A DNA stretch of 64,000 nt, from the NCBI RefSeq assembly GCF_003383095.1, contig NZ_PSYW01000002.1:62001-126000 (forward strand). Direction: 5' to 3'. Positions 34,572 to 44,143 of this stretch are shown one piece after another (position 1 is the first letter of the stretch; each line of letters begins with the position of its first letter). The stretch comes from Haloferax sp. Atlit-12N (GTDB lineage Archaea > Halobacteriota > Halobacteria > Halobacteriales > Haloferacaceae). Both the position numbers and the translations under genes were made by a program. Under the pieces are notes generated by a model, which was not told the origin of the DNA, did no database searches, and saw only the letters and a program-made list of their open reading frames with translations.

Positions 34572-36577
34572 GTTTCAGACGACACCGCAGAGACGCACAG
34601 CGCGAGGCCGCCAGACTCGACGAGCCCGTCCGGGAGGCCGGCGCGCTCGCCAAGAAGCTCGGACTCGACCCCTACCCGGTGAACTACTGGGTGGTCAACT
34701 ACGACGAGATGAACCAGCTCATCGCCTACGGCGGGTTCCAAGAGCGGTATCCGCACTGGCGGTGGGGGATGACCTACGACCGCCAGCGGAAGACCGACCA
34801 GTTCGGCATGGGCAAGGCGTTCGAAATCGTCAACAACGACGACCCGGCGAACGCCTTCCTCCAGGAGTCGAACTCGCTGGCCGACCAGAAGGCCGTCATC
34901 ACCCACGTCGAGGCCCACTCGGACTTCTTCAAGAACAACCAGTGGTTCGGGCTGTTCTCCGACGAGGGGCAGTTCGCCGCCGCCGCGATGCTCGAACAGC
35001 ACGCCCAGACCATCGAGCGGTACGTGGAAAATCCCGAAATCAGCCGGGACGACGTGGAGAAGTTCATCGACGCCGTCCTCTGTCTGGAAGACACCATCGA
35101 CCAGCACCGGACCATCCGCGAGGCCGCCGCCGACGAGGACGGCCACATCCCCGAGGACATCCGCGCGCAGTTGGACAGTCTCGACATCTCCGACGACGTG
35201 CGCCGCGAGGTGTTCGACGACGCGTGGCTCGAACAGGTCGAAGAGGCCGAACGCGAGGCTGCGAAGCTCACCGACCCCCGGAAGGACGTGCTCGCGTACG
35301 TCCGCGAACACGGGATGCGGTACGACGAGGAGACGGGCAAGGCCGAAGAGATGGAGCCGTGGCAGAAGGACGTCCTCGACATGCTCCGCGAGGAGGCGTA
35401 CTACTTCGCCGCCCAGAAGATGACGAAGGTGATGAACGAGGGCTGGGCGGCCTACTGGGAGTCGCTCATGATGGGCGACGAGCGCTTCGCGGGCACGGAC
35501 GAGTTCATCACCTACGCCGACCACCAGTCGCGCGTCCTCGGGTCGCCCGGGCTCAACCCCTACAAGCTCGGCAAGGAGCTGTGGGAGTACATCGAGAACT
35601 CGACGAACCGCGCGGAGGTCGCCGACAAACTCCTGCGCGTGAAGGGCGTCACGTGGCGCAACTTCCACGAGACAGTCGAATTCGACGAGGTACAGGAACT
35701 CCTTCGGGCGGACGCCGCTATCGACGGTGTCAGCGCCGACTCCCTCGACGAACTGTCCGAACTCGGTCCCGACGACCCCAGAGTCGACCACGAGACGCTC
35801 GACAGGGCGCTGTCGGGCGACGAGTCGCTCGACCTCGAAGCGTACCCGTGGAAGCTCCTCACCTACGAGGGGCTCGCGGAGCGACACTACTCGCTCGTCA
35901 AAGCGCAGAACCGCGGGTTCCTCAGCCGGATTCGGCGCTCCGAACTCGAACAGCTCTCGCGGTACATGTTCGACGACGAAGTGTACGACAGCGTCGAGGC
36001 GGCCGTCGCCGACGTGGACAAGACCGCCGGCTGGGACCGCATGCGCGAGATTCGCGAGAGTCACAACGACGTGACGTTCCTCGACGCGTTCCTCTCCGAG
36101 GAGTTCGTCCGCTCGAACCACTACTTCGCCTACGAGTACTCCCAGTCGTCCCGGCAGTTCCGCGTCTCCTCGTCGGAGTACCGGGACGTGAAAAAGAAGC
36201 TCCTGTTCCAGTTCACCAACTTCGGGAAGCCGACCATCGCGGTGTACGACGGGAACTTCGACAACCGGGGGGAACTCCTCTTGGGCCACCAGTACAACGG
36301 CGTCATCCTCGACATGAAGCAGGCCAAGGGCGTCTTGGAGCGCGTCTACCACCTCTGGGGCCGCCCGGTGAACCTGATGACCATCACGAAGGAGTTCGAC
36401 GAGCACGAGGTCGAAGTCGCCCGGCGGCGGGGGCGCGAGCCGACGCCCGAAGAGCGAGCCATCCGGATTCGATACGACGGCGAGTCGTTCGAGGAACACG
36501 ACCTCGACGCCGAACTGGAAGCCCGCATCGCGGCCGGCGAGGTCGACTACGACACGAAGCCCGATGACTGGCTCTGA
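34568..36577 (+). CDS. SpoVR family protein
   Basis: 669 residues, longer than most bacterial SpoVR/YcgB proteins (about 500). Conserved SpoVR features include [30 protein letters not shown] N-terminal region, [12 protein letters not shown] (about 114-125), [12 protein letters not shown], and the GNWHYF-like [11 protein letters not shown] and [15 protein letters not shown] segments. Histidines in these blocks suggest a metal site. Extra length comes from acidic inserts, for example about residues 150-260 and 370-440. In Bacillus SpoVR affects cortex formation; in enterobacteria it belongs to the YeaG/YeaH stress set. Function in archaea is unknown. The start overlaps the previous stop by four bases. 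Confidence 0.93.
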   Translation: MSFRRHRRDAQREAARLDEPVREAGALAKKLGLDPYPVNYWVVNYDEMNQLIAYGGFQERYPHWRWGMTYDRQRKTDQFGMGKAFEIVNNDDPANAFLQESNSLADQKAVITHVEAHSDFFKNNQWFGLFSDEGQFAAAAMLEQHAQTIERYVENPEISRDDVEKFIDAVLCLEDTIDQHRTIREAAADEDGHIPEDIRAQLDSLDISDDVRREVFDDAWLEQVEEAEREAAKLTDPRKDVLAYVREHGMRYDEETGKAEEMEPWQKDVLDMLREEAYYFAAQKMTKVMNEGWAAYWESLMMGDERFAGTDEFITYADHQSRVLGSPGLNPYKLGKELWEYIENSTNRAEVADKLLRVKGVTWRNFHETVEFDEVQELLRADAAIDGVSADSLDELSELGPDDPRVDHETLDRALSGDESLDLEAYPWKLLTYEGLAERHYSLVKAQNRGFLSRIRRSELEQLSRYMFDDEVYDSVEAAVADVDKTAGWDRMREIRESHNDVTFLDAFLSEEFVRSNHYFAYEYSQSSRQFRVSSSEYRDVKKKLLFQFTNFGKPTIAVYDGNFDNRGELLLGHQYNGVILDMKQAKGVLERVYHLWGRPVNLMTITKEFDEHEVEVARRRGREPTPEERAIRIRYDGESFEEHDLDAELEARIAAGEVDYDTKPDDWL

Positions 36578-36585
36578 ACGGGGCG

Positions 36586-37128
36586 ATGGCCGAGCCTGAC
36601 CCGCCGACCGTGTCCGAGGAGTCGGTCGACGACTCCCTCGACGAGGCCGACATCCACGACGTGCTCAGAAACGAGCGGCGGCGGCTCGCGCTCGAACGAC
36701 TGCGAGACGGGGACGGGCCGGAGTCGGTCGGCGACCTCGCGGAGCACATCGCCGAGATAGAGTCCGGCGAGTCGCCGCCCCCGAAGAACGTTCGCCAGAG
36801 CGTCTACATCTCGCTGCACCAGACTCACCTGCCCAAACTCGATTCGCTCCGCATCGTCGCGTACGACTCGCGGGCGAAGACCGTCTCGCTTGGGTCGAGC
36901 GCCGCCGAACTCGACCACTTCTTGGCCGACGACGAACCGACGCGGACCCCTCTCGCGGTCCTGACGCTCGCGACCTGTCTGGCCGGACTCGCGCTCCTCT
37001 TCGCCGGCTGGATGGGCGTCCCCGTCATCGACCGCGTGGACCCGCGGCTCGTCGCCGGACTCACGCTCACCGTCGTCGCCGTCGTCGCCGGCGCGGAACT
37101 CCGCTTGCAGACGCGAAGCCGGACGTAG
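36586..37128 (+). CDS. DUF7344-type winged-helix membrane protein
   Basis: 180 residues. The first ~110 form a winged-helix domain: DIHDVLRNERRRLALERLRD, then ESVGDLAEHIAE, and NVRQSVYISLHQTHLPKLDSLRIVAYDSRAKTVSL, the pattern of the haloarchaeal DUF7344 helix-turn-helix family. Two hydrophobic helices follow (about 125-145 and 152-172), so the DNA-binding domain would be anchored on the inner membrane face. It starts 8 bp after the SpoVR stop and is probably the last gene of the PrkA-YeaH-SpoVR operon, which suggests autoregulation or sensing for it (inference). Confidence 0.85.
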   Translation: MAEPDPPTVSEESVDDSLDEADIHDVLRNERRRLALERLRDGDGPESVGDLAEHIAEIESGESPPPKNVRQSVYISLHQTHLPKLDSLRIVAYDSRAKTVSLGSSAAELDHFLADDEPTRTPLAVLTLATCLAGLALLFAGWMGVPVIDRVDPRLVAGLTLTVVAVVAGAELRLQTRSRT

Positions 37129-37218
37129 GTCGGGCGGAGCGACCGGGGGTCGCCCTCTTGTATCACTCCCGAATCCGCCGTTCGACTCAAGTCACCCCCA
37201 TCCTAAGCGCCGCCGACG

Positions 37219-38739
37219 ATGTCCGAGTCAACTTCGCTCGCGTGGTTCCGCCGCGACCTCCGCCTGCACGACAACGAGGCGCTCGCGGCCGCCTGCGACG
37301 CCGACCGCGTGGTTCCCGTCTACTGCGTGGACTCCCGCGAGTACGGCGACCGACCGTTCGGCGGCCCCGACTCCTTCGACTTCGAGAAGACCGGCGCGCA
37401 CCGCGCTCGCTTCCGCCTCGAATCGCTGTCCGACCTGCGGTCGTCGCTCCGAGACCGCGGGAGCGACCTCGTCGTCCGCGAGGGCCGTCCCGAGTCCGTC
37501 CTCCCCGAGGTGGCCGACGCCGTCGATGCCGACTTCGTGACGGTCCACACCCACCCGACGCCCGAGGAGTCGAGCGTCGAAGCGGCGGTCGAGCGGGCGC
37601 TTGGAGACGGCGACGTCGAACTCCGGCGCTTCTGGGGGCACACACTCACCCACCTCGACGACCTCCCGATGGCGCTCTCGGAACTCCCGGACACGTACAC
37701 GACGTTCCGGAAGGCGGTCGAATCGGCCGCCGAAGACACCGACGAGAGCGACGGAGGCGCGGGCGACGAGCCCACGGACGGCGGCGACCCCGCTGGCGGC
37801 GACCCGCTTCCCGAACCGACTGTCTCGCCGCTTCCCGGGGACGCGCCCGCCGCGGGCGACCTTCCCTCGATTTCGGACCTCGTCGGGAATCCGGACGCCG
37901 AGTCCCAGAGCGCCCCGGACGAACGCGGCGTCCTCTCTTTCGATGGCGGCGAGACGGCCGCGCTCGACCGCGTGGAGTCGTACATCTGGGCGGGCGACAA
38001 CCTCCGGGAGTACAAGGAGACGCGAAACGGACTGCTCGGAGCCGACTACTCCTCGAAGTTCTCGCCGTGGCTGAACGAGGGCTGTCTCTCGCCGCGGTAC
38101 GTCAAGGCCGAGGTCGACCGCTACGAGGACCGACGGGTCGCCAATGACTCGACGTACTGGCTCGTCTTCGAACTCCGCTGGCGCGATTTTTTCCAGTTCC
38201 AGTTCGCCAAACACGGGAGCGACTTCTTCCGTCGAGAGGGCATCCGGGAGCGGACCGACATCGACTGGCGAAGCGACGACGCACAATTCGAGCGCTGGGC
38301 GGCGGGAGAAACGGGAATCCCCTTCGTCGACGCGAATATGCGGGAGTTGAACGCGACCGGCTACATGTCGAACCGCGGGCGGCAGAACGCCGCATCGTTC
38401 CTCGCCAACGACCTCAGACTGGACTGGCGACGCGGCGCGGCCTACTTCGAGACGCGACTCGTCGATTACGACCCCGCGTCGAACTACGGCAACTGGGCCT
38501 ACATCGCGGGCGTCGGCAACGACTCGCGGGACCGCTCGTTCGACGTGCGCTGGCAGGCGAACCGCTACGACGAGGACGCCGAGTACGTGAAAACGTGGCT
38601 CCCCGAACTCGACGCCGTGCCCGCCGAGTACGCCCACGAACCGTGGGAACTCACCGAGGACGAACAGGAGACCTACGGGGTCGAGTTGGGCGTGGACTAC
38701 CCCGAACCGATGGTCGACCTCGACGATTCGAGCGAGTAG
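37219..38739 (+). CDS. cryptochrome/photolyase family protein (DASH-like)
   Basis: 506 residues. FAD enzymes of this family repair UV photoproducts with light or act as photoreceptors. The N-terminal antenna-binding Rossmann domain starts SLAWFRRDLRLHDNEAL; the C-terminal FAD domain has WLNEGCLSPRYV, ELRWRDFFQF, DANMRELNATGYMSNRGRQN and NYGNWAYIAGVGNDSRDRSF. The last block is characteristic of the DASH group. A ~75-residue acidic, proline-rich linker (about 172-245), probably disordered, separates the two domains, longer than usual. Solar UV repair in hypersaline habitats is the expected role. Confidence 0.92.
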   Translation: MSESTSLAWFRRDLRLHDNEALAAACDADRVVPVYCVDSREYGDRPFGGPDSFDFEKTGAHRARFRLESLSDLRSSLRDRGSDLVVREGRPESVLPEVADAVDADFVTVHTHPTPEESSVEAAVERALGDGDVELRRFWGHTLTHLDDLPMALSELPDTYTTFRKAVESAAEDTDESDGGAGDEPTDGGDPAGGDPLPEPTVSPLPGDAPAAGDLPSISDLVGNPDAESQSAPDERGVLSFDGGETAALDRVESYIWAGDNLREYKETRNGLLGADYSSKFSPWLNEGCLSPRYVKAEVDRYEDRRVANDSTYWLVFELRWRDFFQFQFAKHGSDFFRREGIRERTDIDWRSDDAQFERWAAGETGIPFVDANMRELNATGYMSNRGRQNAASFLANDLRLDWRRGAAYFETRLVDYDPASNYGNWAYIAGVGNDSRDRSFDVRWQANRYDEDAEYVKTWLPELDAVPAEYAHEPWELTEDEQETYGVELGVDYPEPMVDLDDSSE

Positions 38740-38745
38740 CCGCGG

Positions 38746-39177
38746 TCACATCCCCCACGCGTCGTCGGCCGACCCGCCGAGGCGGGCGGCGGCGACAGCG
38801 AGGAGCGTCACGAGTGCGAACCCGATGAACGCGAGTCGCGGAATCGTCAGGAGACCGCCGAGCATAGAGTACTGGATGGACGTACACGGCCCGCCGACGG
38901 TACAGGTCGCGCCCGGGGCGACCTGCAGGTACGAGTGGTAGCCCGAGAGTGCGAGCCCGCCCAGCGAGAGGGGGAGCACCGTCTTCCAGACGCCGGGTCG
39001 GTCCTCAACCGCGGCGACTCCGAGCACCACGACGAGTGGGTACATCAGGATGCGCTGGTACCAACAGAGGTCGCAGGGCGTCAGTCCGAGGCCGAGGCTG
39101 AAGTAGAGACTCCCGCTCGTCGCGGCGAGCGCGACGAGGGTTCCCGCGGCGAGCGCGGCGCGCGTCGTGTCCGACAC
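38746..39177 (-). CDS. dsbB: disulfide bond formation protein B
   Basis: 143 residues if started at GTG 39177 (VSDTTRAALAAG). DsbB reoxidises the thiol oxidase DsbA outside the membrane, passing electrons to quinone. Four hydrophobic helices are visible. The first catalytic pair is C-x2-C in TPCDLCWYQRILM and the second pair lies in TCTVGGPCTSIQYS. An in-frame ATG at 39306 would add 43 Pro/Arg-rich residues, unlike DsbB N-termini, so GTG is preferred; no clear TATA box decides the point. The stop is 6 bp from the convergent photolyase stop. Confidence 0.88.
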   Translation of the reverse strand: MSDTTRAALAAGTLVALAATSGSLYFSLGLGLTPCDLCWYQRILMYPLVVVLGVAAVEDRPGVWKTVLPLSLGGLALSGYHSYLQVAPGATCTVGGPCTSIQYSMLGGLLTIPRLAFIGFALVTLLAVAAARLGGSADDAWGM

Positions 39178-39566
39178 GGTCAGGCGCTCCCGAGGATGTT
39201 TCCCGCCCGGTTCGGCACCACGTTCACCTGCTGTCGCTCCGCGTGCGGTTCGCCACGGTCTCGTCGGGTCGGGTCGCGTATCATCGCTTGTTGGACGTGG
39301 AGCCACGATAGACGGCGGTGTACCTCAAGCCATCGGCTCGGTGGTCGAGTCAGACGAGCGCAGTCGCTCAGAAGCGTCGGATACGCGGAATGACCCTCGC
39401 CCGTCGGGGGACGACCGACGGGCGAATCTTCGTGGGTCGTTCGGTCACGGGATACGCGCCGAACCAGTGCGATTTGATTGCCGCGGCACGGTGTTATCAA
39501 TGTTGTGTCGCTGACTGTTGTGTCGGTTGCGGTGATTCCGTGGGCGCGGGGCTCCGCACGCCCGTC

Positions 39567-40928
39567 TCACGGCCGAAAGACGACGATAATGACGCCGACG
39601 ACGCCGGCGGCCACGAGGAGCGCGCTTCGGCGGGCCACCGGACCGAAGAGTTCGCGGTCGACGCTCGTCGCAAGCGCGACCTTGACCCCGATGCTCGCGG
39701 CGGTTCCGGCGAGGACGCCGACGACGGCGGTCGTTCCACTGATGTTGCCGCCGCCGTAGAGCGTGACGGTGGTCGTGACGACCGACCCGCTCGACACGAG
39801 TCCGCCGATGAAACTCGTCACGATGAATCCAGTCGCGCCGAAGTACTCCTGTGCGGCCGCGGAGGCGAGCAACACGAGGAGGAAAAACACACCGAACCGG
39901 AGGGCGCTTTCGAGGCTGAACGGCGACTCGAACGCCACGTCGAGGTCGACGCCCCACTCGCGAGAGTGCAGCGCGTAGCTCATCCCCACGAGTGCGATGA
40001 GTCCGAGGGGAACCCCCACCTCGACCGCGAGTTCCGGGACGAACACGACGACGAGCGAGAGGTTTCGGAGCGCCATCGCCGCGTCGGCCATCAGAATCGC
40101 GCCGGCCGCGAGCGGTCGAATCGACGGGTTCCGGCTGGTCCGACCGGCTATCTCGCCGATGACGGCCGTCGAGTTCACCAGCCCGCCGAAAAAGCCCGTG
40201 ATGGCGATGCCGCGTTCGCCGTACCGCCGGATGATGACGTAGTTGACGAAGCCGATTGCGCTCACCGCGACGACGAGCAACCAGACGGTCCGGGGGTTGA
40301 CGGCGTCCCACGGGCCGATTCGCCCCTCGGGGAGCAACGGGTAGACGACGAACGCGATGATGGCGAACTCGACGGCGCTCCGAACCTCGTCGGTCGTGAG
40401 TCGCCGGGCGAACCCGTGGAGTTCGCGCCGCAGGACCAACAGGAGCGACGACGTGAGCGCGACGACGACGCCCTCGATGACGAAGCCGCTTACCACCGCC
40501 GCACCGACCGCGTAGGCGACCAACAGCGACGTGGACGTGGTGAGCGAGAGGCTCACGCCGAGGTCGTCCAACCGCGCGGCCTCGGTGTCACCGCGGCGGC
40601 CGTCACCAGCTTCGGCGTCAGCATCCGCATCGAAGTCGAGTCGTGAGTCGGTTCGGTCGTCTTCGCTTTCGCGCGACCCGCGTTCGACGAGTCCGCGACT
40701 CCCGAGCAACACCGCTTGCGCGACGACCAACAATCCGCCGACTGCGAGGAGGATGTCGCTCCCGACCGCGACGGCGACGCCCCCGAGGAGGCTCGTCAGC
40801 GTGAACGTCCGCACGCCGGCGCTCTTTTTCGACCGCTCGCGCTCCAAGCCGAGGAACATCCCCAACGCCGCCGCGACGAACAGGCGGACGACGACGGGGT
40901 CGATTTGCGAGACGAACTCTTCGAGCAT
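39567..40928 (-). CDS. MgtC/SapB family membrane protein with DUF4010 domain
   Basis: 453 residues from ATG 40928 (a second ATG at 40931 is equivalent). The N-terminal MgtC/SapB domain is recognised by VVVRLFVAAALGMFLGLERER, then GVRTFTLTSLLGGVAVAVG. A second polytopic part (about 150-453) matches DUF4010. About eleven hydrophobic helices in all. An acidic cytoplasmic loop lies at about 88-120. MgtC proteins are linked to magnesium limitation and membrane potential in bacteria; the role here is unknown. A TATA-like region (40966-40977, minus strand) lies ~40 nt upstream, indicating a short leader. Confidence 0.9.
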   Translation of the reverse strand: MLEEFVSQIDPVVVRLFVAAALGMFLGLERERSKKSAGVRTFTLTSLLGGVAVAVGSDILLAVGGLLVVAQAVLLGSRGLVERGSRESEDDRTDSRLDFDADADAEAGDGRRGDTEAARLDDLGVSLSLTTSTSLLVAYAVGAAVVSGFVIEGVVVALTSSLLLVLRRELHGFARRLTTDEVRSAVEFAIIAFVVYPLLPEGRIGPWDAVNPRTVWLLVVAVSAIGFVNYVIIRRYGERGIAITGFFGGLVNSTAVIGEIAGRTSRNPSIRPLAAGAILMADAAMALRNLSLVVVFVPELAVEVGVPLGLIALVGMSYALHSREWGVDLDVAFESPFSLESALRFGVFFLLVLLASAAAQEYFGATGFIVTSFIGGLVSSGSVVTTTVTLYGGGNISGTTAVVGVLAGTAASIGVKVALATSVDRELFGPVARRSALLVAAGVVGVIIVVFRP

Positions 40929-40965
40929 CATCGAACTCCCGAACGTCCGTGTTCCATGCTATCGT

Positions 40966-40977
40966 GTATATTTTAAT
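40966..40977 (-). promoter_or_regulatory. TATA region for the MgtC/DUF4010 gene
   Basis: AATTAAAATATA-type sequence on the minus strand, 38-49 nt before ATG 40928, in a sharply AT-rich patch. Confidence 0.5.
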
Positions 40978-41040
40978 TGCTATCGTTAAAAACGTGTAAG
41001 CTAATTGGTGTGGTCGGGAGTCGAGTTGGTCGGGATTGAG

Positions 41041-41104
41041 AGAAGTGTTCGGGAGGAGATTTGAACCTCAGTCGCTCACGCTGTTCGCTCTCTGCTTCAA
41101 ATCC
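41041..41104. repeat. degenerate copy of the tRNA-Glu 3' end plus inverted T-arm copy
   Basis: AGAAGTGTTCGGGAGG and GATTTGAACCT (41041-41068) repeat, with a few changes, the 3' end and 3' flank of tRNA-Glu (41170 onward); spacing is 129 bp. An inverted TTCAAATC (41096-41103) faces GATTTGAA (41058-41065), and between them is CGCTCACG, two bases, then GTTCGCTC, a motif also found in the element beside tRNA-Ser. Confidence 0.7.
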
Positions 41105-41174
41105 CCCGTCGTGCATTCAGTCTCACAAGACCGAGAGACACAGAGGTCTCTCGAAGGTTTGTGTTCGACAGAAG

Positions 41175-41249
<75 letters not shown>

Positions 41250-41335
41250 GTCTGCATTCACGAGTGGTCGTTGGACTATTTTAAGCGTTGCGTTCCATCG
41301 TGGGTAAGTGAGAGGAACCCACCCACGGCGTCGGC

Positions 41336-43312
41336 TTACTCGCCCGTGAATTCGGGGTCGCGGTCGCTCGTGAAGGCCGCGATGCCCTCCATCAGGTCCG
41401 AGGTGGTAAACAGCAGGCCGAACGCCTGTGCTTCGACTTCCAGCCCGGAGTCGGTATCTTCCCAGCCGTTGTGCATGGCGCGCTTGGTGTAGCGCTGGGC
41501 GACCGGCGGGCCCTGTGCGAACCGCTTTGCGTACTCGAAGGCCTGTTCTTCGAAGTCGTCGTTCTCGACGACCTCGTTGATGAAGCCGTAGTCGGCCATC
41601 GTCTCGGCGTCGTAGCGGTCGGCGCTGAAGATAATCTCCTTCGCGCGGCCGGTGCCGACGATGCGCTGGAGGCGGACCGTGCCGCCCCATCCGGGGAGGA
41701 GCCCGAGGTCGTGCTCTGGCTGGCCGAGTTCGGAGCGCTCCGTGGCGATGCGGAGGTCGGCGCACATGGCGAGTTCCATCCCGCCGCCGAGACAGAAGCC
41801 GTCGATGCCGGCGATGACCGGCTTGTCGAGTTCCTCGAGCTTTCCGAACGTCTGTTGGCCCTTCCGGGAGATTTCGACGCCCGAGACGGCGTCGCCGCCG
41901 CCCGCGGCGATGCTCGTCACGTCGGCCCCGGCGGAGAAGGCGCGGTCGCCAGCGCCCGTGAGGAGCACGGCGCGAACCTCGTCGTCGTCGGCGAGGGCGT
42001 CGAGCGCCTCGGAGAGTTCGTCCATCAGTTCGATGCTGATAGTGTTGAGGCGGTGCGGGCGGTCGAGGGTGATGTGACCGATGCCGTCGCGGACCTCGAC
42101 AGAGATGTCGTCGAACGCGGGAGCCTCGTCGGATTCCTCCTCGCCGCCGTAGAAGCCCTCGCCGGACTCGGCGAGGTCGCGGAGGTAGTCGACAGCCTCG
42201 TAGCGCGCTTCGTCGGTCTCGTCGTGGAGTTCGTCGAGAGCGCCGACGAGCGTGGCGATGCCGGCGTTGTCGGCCATCTTCGCCGGGCCGTCGGGGAAGC
42301 GCCCGCCGAGTTTGACCGCGCGGTCGATGGCGGCCGGGTCGGCCACGTCGTTGCCGACGAGACCGGCGACCTCGTTCGCCATGACGCCGAGCAGGCGGTT
42401 CTTGACCGCTTCGCTCCCCTCGTCGTGGGGGACCTCGGCACCCTCGCCGTCTTCGTAGTCGTAGAAGCCCTTGCCGGTCTTCTGGCCGAGGTCGCCCTCT
42501 TCGACCTTCTCCGAGAGGAGCGGACAGGGTTCGTAGGCGTCGCCGAGCACCTCGTGCATGTATTCGAGGACGTGATAGCCCACGTCGATGCCGACGTAGT
42601 CGGCGAGTTCGAAACTCCCCATCGGGAGGCCCATGTCGTACTTCGTCGTGGAGTCGACTTCGGCCATCGTCGCGTCACCGGAGTGGACGATCCACGCGGC
42701 CTCGTTCATCAGCGGGACGAGGATGCGGTTCACGATGAAGCCGGGGCTGTCCTTGCGGACGCGGACGGGCGTCTTGCCCATCGCCTCGGCGAGGTCCTCG
42801 ACGAGTTCGAGCGTCTCGTCGGCGGTGTGCGCGCCGGAGATGACTTCGACGAGGTCCATGCGGACCGGCGGGTTGAAAAAGTGCATCCCGCAGAAGCGCT
42901 CGGGTCGCTCCGTCACTTCGGAGAGTTCGGTGATGGAGAGACTGGAGGTGTTGGTGGCGAACACCGTGTGGTCGGGGGCGTGTTCCTCTAATTCGGTGTA
43001 CACCTCCTTTTTGATGGACATCTTCTCGGGGACGGCCTCGATGACGACGTCGGCGTCGGTAACGGCTTCGCCGAGGTCCACCGCAGTCGAGACGCGGGCA
43101 AGCGCGGCGTCGGCGTCGTCCTGCGACAGTCGGTCCTTCTCGGCGAGTTTGTTCAGCGACCACTCGATTTGGTCGTAGCCCTTCTGAACGAACTCGTCTT
43201 TGATGTCGCGCAGCACGACGTCGTAGCCGGCGAGGGCCGCGACCTCCGCGATGCCGTGGCCCATGTTGCCCGCTCCGAGAACGGTGATACTGTTGACGTC
43301 ATCTACGTTCAT
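41336..43312 (-). CDS. 3-hydroxyacyl-CoA dehydrogenase / enoyl-CoA hydratase fusion
   Basis: 658 residues. This fused beta-oxidation enzyme hydrates enoyl-CoA and oxidises L-3-hydroxyacyl-CoA with NAD+. The dehydrogenase comes first: NAD motif GAGNMGHG (13-20) and the catalytic segment MHFFNPPVRMDLVE with the active-site histidine, then two C-terminal HCDH domains. The crotonase domain follows from about 400 (HITLDRPHRLNTISIELMDEL, then FSAGADV and GFCLGGGMELAMCADLR as the CoA oxyanion-hole region). This order, dehydrogenase then hydratase, is the usual archaeal arrangement and opposite to bacterial FadB. Length is normal. Confidence 0.95.
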   Translation of the reverse strand: MNVDDVNSITVLGAGNMGHGIAEVAALAGYDVVLRDIKDEFVQKGYDQIEWSLNKLAEKDRLSQDDADAALARVSTAVDLGEAVTDADVVIEAVPEKMSIKKEVYTELEEHAPDHTVFATNTSSLSITELSEVTERPERFCGMHFFNPPVRMDLVEVISGAHTADETLELVEDLAEAMGKTPVRVRKDSPGFIVNRILVPLMNEAAWIVHSGDATMAEVDSTTKYDMGLPMGSFELADYVGIDVGYHVLEYMHEVLGDAYEPCPLLSEKVEEGDLGQKTGKGFYDYEDGEGAEVPHDEGSEAVKNRLLGVMANEVAGLVGNDVADPAAIDRAVKLGGRFPDGPAKMADNAGIATLVGALDELHDETDEARYEAVDYLRDLAESGEGFYGGEEESDEAPAFDDISVEVRDGIGHITLDRPHRLNTISIELMDELSEALDALADDDEVRAVLLTGAGDRAFSAGADVTSIAAGGGDAVSGVEISRKGQQTFGKLEELDKPVIAGIDGFCLGGGMELAMCADLRIATERSELGQPEHDLGLLPGWGGTVRLQRIVGTGRAKEIIFSADRYDAETMADYGFINEVVENDDFEEQAFEYAKRFAQGPPVAQRYTKRAMHNGWEDTDSGLEVEAQAFGLLFTTSDLMEGIAAFTSDRDPEFTGE

Positions 43313-43453
43313 GGACGAACGTTATAGTGCGCGGCGGTTTCAACGTTTCCCTCGCGTGAAATATAAACGAAACAGACGTTTATTCAACCGACAGAACACA
43401 CCGGCGCAGTCTGGCGATTATTCGCTCCCCCGTTACTTTCCACCCTGCGGGCG

Positions 43454-44035
43454 TTAGTCCACGCACCGCCAGAGGTAGCGACTGGCGTAGCTTCGATAGG
43501 GTGCCCATCGCTCGGCGTGCTCGCGCATCTCGCCGCGGGAGACGGCGTCGGGTTCGAACCCGAAGACGTGTTCCATGCCGCGTCGAATTCCGAGGTCCTC
43601 GACCGGAAACACGTCCTCGCGGGCGAGCACGAAGATGAGGAACATCTTCGCGGTCCAGTCGCCGACGCCGCGAATCTCGGTGAGTGCCGCGACGACCTCG
43701 TCGTCGTCCATCGCCCGGAGGGATTCGGCCGACAGGCCGTCTCGGAACGCGTCGGCGACGTTGCGGACGTAGCCCACTTTCTGATTCGAGAGGCCGCAGT
43801 CGCGCAGGACGTCCTCGTCAGCGGCCAGTATCCCCTCGGGGGTGACTTCGACGCGGTCGAACAGGCGGTCCCGAATCGTCGCCGCCGCGGTCGTCGAGAG
43901 CTGTTGGTTGACAATCGAGACGACCAGTCGCTCGAAGGGGTCGTCGGCGGGGTCGAGCGAGAGCGGGCCGTGTTCTTCGACTACGTCGCCGAGGTGCGGG
44001 TCCGCCCGGAGTTCGCGGTAGGCGTCGTCGCTCAT
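43454..44035 (-). CDS. AlkA-like DNA-3-methyladenine glycosylase (HhH-GPD)
   Basis: 193 residues. Base-excision glycosylase that removes alkylated bases. The HhH-GPD fold is shown by IVNQQLSTTAAATIRDRL, LSNQKVGYVRNVADAF and the helix-hairpin-helix EIRGVGDWTAKMFLIF (about 119-134), followed by the catalytic aspartate in EDVFPVEDLGIRRG. The C-terminal WAPYRSYASRYLWR block is typical of AlkA/MAG enzymes. It is shorter than E. coli AlkA because it lacks the N-terminal TBP-like domain. No Fe-S cysteines, so not an EndoIII type. Between the fused beta-oxidation gene and the RimK-like gene, same strand. Confidence 0.9.
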   Translation of the reverse strand: MSDDAYRELRADPHLGDVVEEHGPLSLDPADDPFERLVVSIVNQQLSTTAAATIRDRLFDRVEVTPEGILAADEDVLRDCGLSNQKVGYVRNVADAFRDGLSAESLRAMDDDEVVAALTEIRGVGDWTAKMFLIFVLAREDVFPVEDLGIRRGMEHVFGFEPDAVSRGEMREHAERWAPYRSYASRYLWRCVD

Positions 44036-44143
44036 CGACTCGTGGTTGGGGCGTCGGCGAGAAAAGTGCGCGTGTCTCGAGTGCGGTCGCCGGTCGGTTC
44101 GACGGCGGTGACCGCGCCGGTGGCCGTGGCGTGGCGGACCGAC

